A DNA stretch of 64,000 bases from Apoda limacodes. Its lineage: Eukaryota; Arthropoda; Insecta; Lepidoptera; Limacodidae. Each line of letters begins with the position of its first letter. Position 1 is the stretch's first letter. Location: NCBI GenBank assembly GCA_946406115.1, contig OX291544.1, forward strand, positions 18,927,521 through 18,991,520. The letters run 5' to 3'. Of this stretch, positions 63,201 to 64,000 are shown piece after piece. The position numbers were made by a program, and so were the translations under genes. The notes below the pieces were generated by a model. The model was not told the origin of the DNA. It saw only the letters and a list, made by a program, of their open reading frames with translations, and searched no databases.

Positions 63201-63676
63201 CCCCTCAAGATAGGACAGGGTCAAAAACTTAGATTCTACGCCCCAGAGTATCCCTTAATGACATACCAAAATCTTATTAAGTTCAAAATACTTTCCAGAT
63301 AGAGAGTGGATATCGACTGAATTATTAGAGTAATGCACAAATCTATATTTATATTAACTGTTTTTTAATTGTTATATAAAAAAGAGATTTCTTATCTATT
63401 ATTACCATTTTAAGTACCCATGTTTAAGTGTAATGAAAACCTTTTAATGAACTTAATTTCTAGACAGGTACTTTAACTGAGGACGGGCTTGACCTTTATG
63501 CGGTGATTCCTTATTACGCAGGCGAGATATTTGGTCAATGCATTGTGGATATAGGTGCATTGCCAGTCAAGAGTCCGCTCATACAAGCCCTAGCTTCATG
63601 CCATTCGCTTACTAGCATACAAGGACAACTGAGAGGTGACCCTTTAGACCTGAAAATGTTTGAGTTTACTCAATGG
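57009..63676 (+). CDS. P5B-type P-type ATPase (ATP13A2/ATP13A3-like), partial
   Basis: Eight exons (57009-57236, 57736-57964, 58770-58974, 60676-60889, 61153-61283, 61670-61852, 62345-62533, 63464-63676) join in phase to 530 codons and continue past the window. P5B ATPases are endolysosomal polyamine transporters that cycle through an aspartyl phosphate. Visible in order: N-terminal membrane-associated region ([20 protein letters not shown]), the P5 block ([34 protein letters not shown]), the actuator domain with LVPGDVL and [13 protein letters not shown], the M3-M4 region with [12 protein letters not shown] (P5B-type PPALP signature), and [12 protein letters not shown] with the phosphorylated Asp, followed by the start of the nucleotide-binding domain. 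The first exon, which must end one base into a codon, was not found upstream. Confidence 0.95.
57736..57964 (+). CDS. P5B ATPase exon
   Basis: Acceptor TGTTTTAG. Encodes [20 protein letters not shown] then [20 protein letters not shown], the P5-specific cytosolic segment before the first P-type helices. Donor GTAAGT leaves two bases. Confidence 0.9.
57991..58475 (-). repeat. SINE in an ATPase intron, interrupted by another repeat
   Basis: 57991-58052 carries the SINE 3' tail (inverse of TATTTATT with a degenerate GTCATGTCCAGGAATATATT-like end). 58385-58475 carries the B-box region (GGGGATTGAACCTGCC, inverse of GGTTCAATCCCC) and ACATGAATGTTTGTCCTGTA. Between them lies AT-rich sequence with a GGGTTCTGTAGCCAAA word and the CCATCGTGTGAGGTATCGTT remnant of the type 3 'CCGTCCGTC' repeat. 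Confidence 0.5.
58770..58974 (+). CDS. P5B ATPase exon
   Basis: Acceptor TTTTTTCAG. Encodes [52 protein letters not shown], a diagnostic P5 ATPase stretch with the first two P-type membrane helices. Ends in phase at GTAAAT. Confidence 0.96.
59085..59400 (-). repeat. Dispersed repeat in an ATPase intron
   Basis: Words CTGAAACACGGAGGCTATCA, CACTAGGCGGTCACCCATCC and GACGTCCGACGTTGATTAAC belong to a repeat common in moths and butterflies; a short piece is at 56618-56662. Retroelement tail relics follow at 59940-60235 (minus). Confidence 0.5.
59940..60235 (-). repeat. Retroelement 3'-tail repeat, inverted
   Basis: From AATACTAATGTTATAAATGC then GAAAGTGTG, through GGACGAACAATAGCAAACTT and TCAAGAAGTTGCCGTAGATA, to TTTAATGCGGGCGGAGCTGC: the inverse of the tail family at 29935-30735. 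Confidence 0.6.
60676..60889 (+). CDS. P5B ATPase exon (actuator domain)
   Basis: Acceptor GTTTTGCAG. Encodes [46 protein letters not shown]. The donor splits the Gly codon of the TGES dephosphorylation motif. Confidence 0.95.
61153..61283 (+). CDS. P5B ATPase exon (GES motif)
   Basis: Acceptor ATTCCACAG. Completes TGES with GESVPVMKG and ends [16 protein letters not shown] before GTATAT. The long FAGT(H/K)V strand is conserved across P-type ATPases. Confidence 0.93.
61670..61852 (+). CDS. P5B ATPase exon (helix M3)
   Basis: Acceptor [49 protein letters not shown], then a membrane helix ending YVLRG before GTAAGT. KG-x-LI-x-SILFP is a P5 signature. Confidence 0.96.
62345..62533 (+). CDS. 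P5B ATPase exon (helix M4, PPALP)
   Basis: Acceptor [66 protein letters not shown] before GTAATA. The exon ends exactly after DK of DKTGT. Confidence 0.97.
63464..63676 (+). CDS. P5B ATPase exon (TGTLTE)
   Basis: Acceptor [29 protein letters not shown], then [33 protein letters not shown] before GTAAGT. ASCHSL and [10 protein letters not shown] are typical of the start of the P5B nucleotide-binding domain. Further exons lie beyond the window. Confidence 0.97.
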
Positions 63677-64000
63677 GTAAGTGAATTAATTTGTTAAGAG
63701 TTTTTGTTTATTTCTTTAAAAGTAAAAGCAGATATTTACATCATGACAGGCCGAAATCTAAAAAATAAATTTAACCTTTCATATACTAAGTTCAATCAGG
63801 TGATCGACACTTTGTATGAGACTTCAATAATTTTTTTGAGATTTTGACCCATGTTCCTTGGAGAAAGTTATTCACTATAAGGAGCAGAATTATCTCCTGA
63901 ATTATTTTGCACTTATGTTACACCGCATATATTAATTAAAAATGATTTTATATTTATTTTTCAAAATGAAAATGACATTATATTCTTAAACCTTCAATGC

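Noticed and set aside
1..64000. CRISPR arrays, operons, phage or bacterial genes
   Set aside because: No regularly spaced repeats with spacers and no bacterial-type gene clusters; intron-bearing animal genes and eukaryotic retroelements dominate.

Overview
This window looks like nuclear DNA from a lepidopteran insect. It is AT-rich and intron-bearing, with arthropod-type genes interrupted by dense transposable elements. Several dispersed repeats are of kinds I know from moth and butterfly genomes: the tRNA-derived SINE with the 'TCTGGTACCCATAACACAAG' tail, the family ending 'GACTCGCACTTGGCCGG', the 'ACCGACTTCAAAAAAGGAGG' family, and the 'TATAGCTACAGCTATAGC' retroelement tail.

Three host genes are supported. 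(1) A Popeye-domain (POPDC/Bves-like) membrane cAMP-effector gene lies on the minus strand, from 43892 down to 21859. I reconstructed eight coding exons whose splice phases all agree; together they give 1212 nt, about 403 residues. (2) A secreted Cu/Zn superoxide dismutase (37099-37617, plus strand) is uninterrupted and lies inside the roughly 15.2-kb sixth intron of the Popeye gene, on the opposite strand. (3) A P5B-type P-type ATPase (ATP13A2/3-like, a polyamine-transporter family) occupies the right end on the plus strand. Eight phase-consistent exons run from 57009 to 63676, covering the N-terminal membrane region through the catalytic DKTGT. The first exon was not found and the 3' half lies beyond the window.

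Layout: 1-21.8 kb is a transposon-rich intergenic tract. It holds foldback sequences, a mariner nested in a larger TIR element (5.1-7.0 kb), a decayed jockey-like LINE interrupted by a second LINE (7.3-12.3 kb), a tRNA-derived SINE, a 5'-truncated LINE inserted in another repeat (14.4-16.0 kb), and several copies of the 'CCGTCCGTC' families. 21.9-43.9 kb is the Popeye gene, whose introns hold MITEs, LINE fragments, SINEs, a long-arm inverted repeat and the SOD gene. 45.0-50.4 kb is a nearly intact LINE with ORF1, endonuclease/RT ORF2 and a (TTA)n tail. 50.8-51.4 kb is a small TIR element carrying a broken MADF domain. 51.4-56.0 kb shows no gene I can support. 56.0-56.5 kb is a small TIR element with a transposase remnant, and the P5B ATPase follows.

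No operons, CRISPR arrays, rRNA genes or convincing functional tRNA genes were seen. The most interesting points are the nested SOD-in-POPDC arrangement, the young LINE with one frameshift, the inverted-arm element at 33.1-36.0 kb, the MADF-bearing TIR element and the layered transposon insertions whose empty sites can be read within this same window. I did not see a clearly undescribed functional system.
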